Origin: Halichoerus grypus
Lineage: Eukaryota; Chordata; Mammalia; Carnivora; Phocidae
Direction: 5' to 3'
DNA length: 64,000 nt
NCBI RefSeq assembly: GCF_964656455.1
Contig: NC_135714.1
Location: 62,645,850 to 62,709,849 of the forward strand
Numbering within the stretch: position 1 is the stretch's first letter; each line of letters begins with the position of its first letter. A program made the position numbers and the translations under genes. The notes under the pieces were generated by a model that made no database searches, was not told the DNA's origin, and saw only the letters and a program-made list of their open reading frames with translations. Positions 63,640 through 64,000 of the stretch are shown in pieces.

Positions 63640-64000
63640 CCGGTCACTCTCCATTTCCCCCACGGCGCATGCGCAGCAGTACTGAAACCATTCCGCAAGG
63701 AGGACTTGGCAGCTTCTAAAGGTCATGTCACCGGCCAGCACAGTTTGAGTTGAAGCGATTTGCAGACATGCAGGCAGACATCCAGAGGGTCAGCAGGTCT
63801 CAGGCCTGAGCCACGGGGGAATCCACAGTTTCTGGAGTGGGAGGAGAGCGGGCGTCAAAAGAGGAACCCCAATGAAGAACAAGAAGATCATGCAGAGCTC
63901 TGGAGGAGAAGCAGCTGTACCTTAAAGCCGACAACCAGGACATCTTTAATAAGGCCGTGGTGAACGAATAACACATATCGATGGCCTACTGGGTACTCGG
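63640..64000 (+). other. Unidentified GC-richer segment, possible decayed retrocopy or promoter remnant
   Basis: Composition shifts from the AT-rich flank. It starts with a perfect GCGCATGCGC palindrome at 63665-63674 and carries purine-rich, coding-like sequence (frame fragments EEKQLYLKADNQDIFNKA and VVNE before TAA near 63968). Frames are broken by stops (for example TGA near 63871) and the window ends inside the segment. I could not name a parent gene. Confidence 0.3.
63665..63674. promoter_or_regulatory. NRF1-type palindrome GCGCATGCGC
   Basis: Exact match to the NRF1 consensus core, usually found in CpG-rich promoters. Here it stands nearly alone in AT-rich intergenic DNA; function is unknown. 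Confidence 0.45.

Overview
This is a mammalian nuclear window, almost certainly from a caniform carnivoran. At least 21 tRNA-Lys-derived carnivore SINEs (CAN-SINEs, 5' end GGGGCGCCTGGGTGGCTCAG) are present, and there is a 3' end of a carnivore-type young L1. The canid-specific SINEC_Cf head (GGGATCCCTGGGTGGCGCAG) was not seen, so an arctoid (bear, pinniped or mustelid) is more likely than a dog. That is an inference from SINE subfamily only.

The window contains one functional protein-coding gene, annexin A3 (ANXA3), on the + strand. Twelve exons can be placed to the base from 2077 (5'UTR plus start codon at 2114) to the stop at 51251-51253, with the poly(A) signal at 51564. The spliced CDS is 323 codons, the usual ANXA3 length. 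All introns are GT-AG, all phases join cleanly, and the four annexin repeats keep their type II calcium-site residues. The non-coding exon 1 and promoter are presumably upstream of base 1.

The introns (2.1-51.2 kb) carry the SINEs, old L1, L2, MIR, Tigger and MER5-like fragments, an antisense full-length RPL28 retropseudogene (5.75-6.25 kb), a 62-nt truncated U4 snRNA pseudogene with target-site duplications (4.5 kb), a solo ERV LTR (30.4-31.0 kb) and a 735-bp polypyrimidine tract (32.76-33.50 kb). The 12.4 kb after the gene is intergenic: old repeats, a (TTCC)n block, a (GRT)n block, and at the very end an unidentified GC-richer segment with a perfect NRF1-type palindrome.

I looked for a novel system and did not find one. 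The most informative oddities are retrotransposition scars, inverted SINE pairs and non-B DNA tracts. Nearly all open frames in the window are chance or repeat-derived. Repeat family names are given from pattern memory and were not checked with a repeat library; edges of old repeats are approximate, while SINE edges defined by target-site duplications are close to exact.
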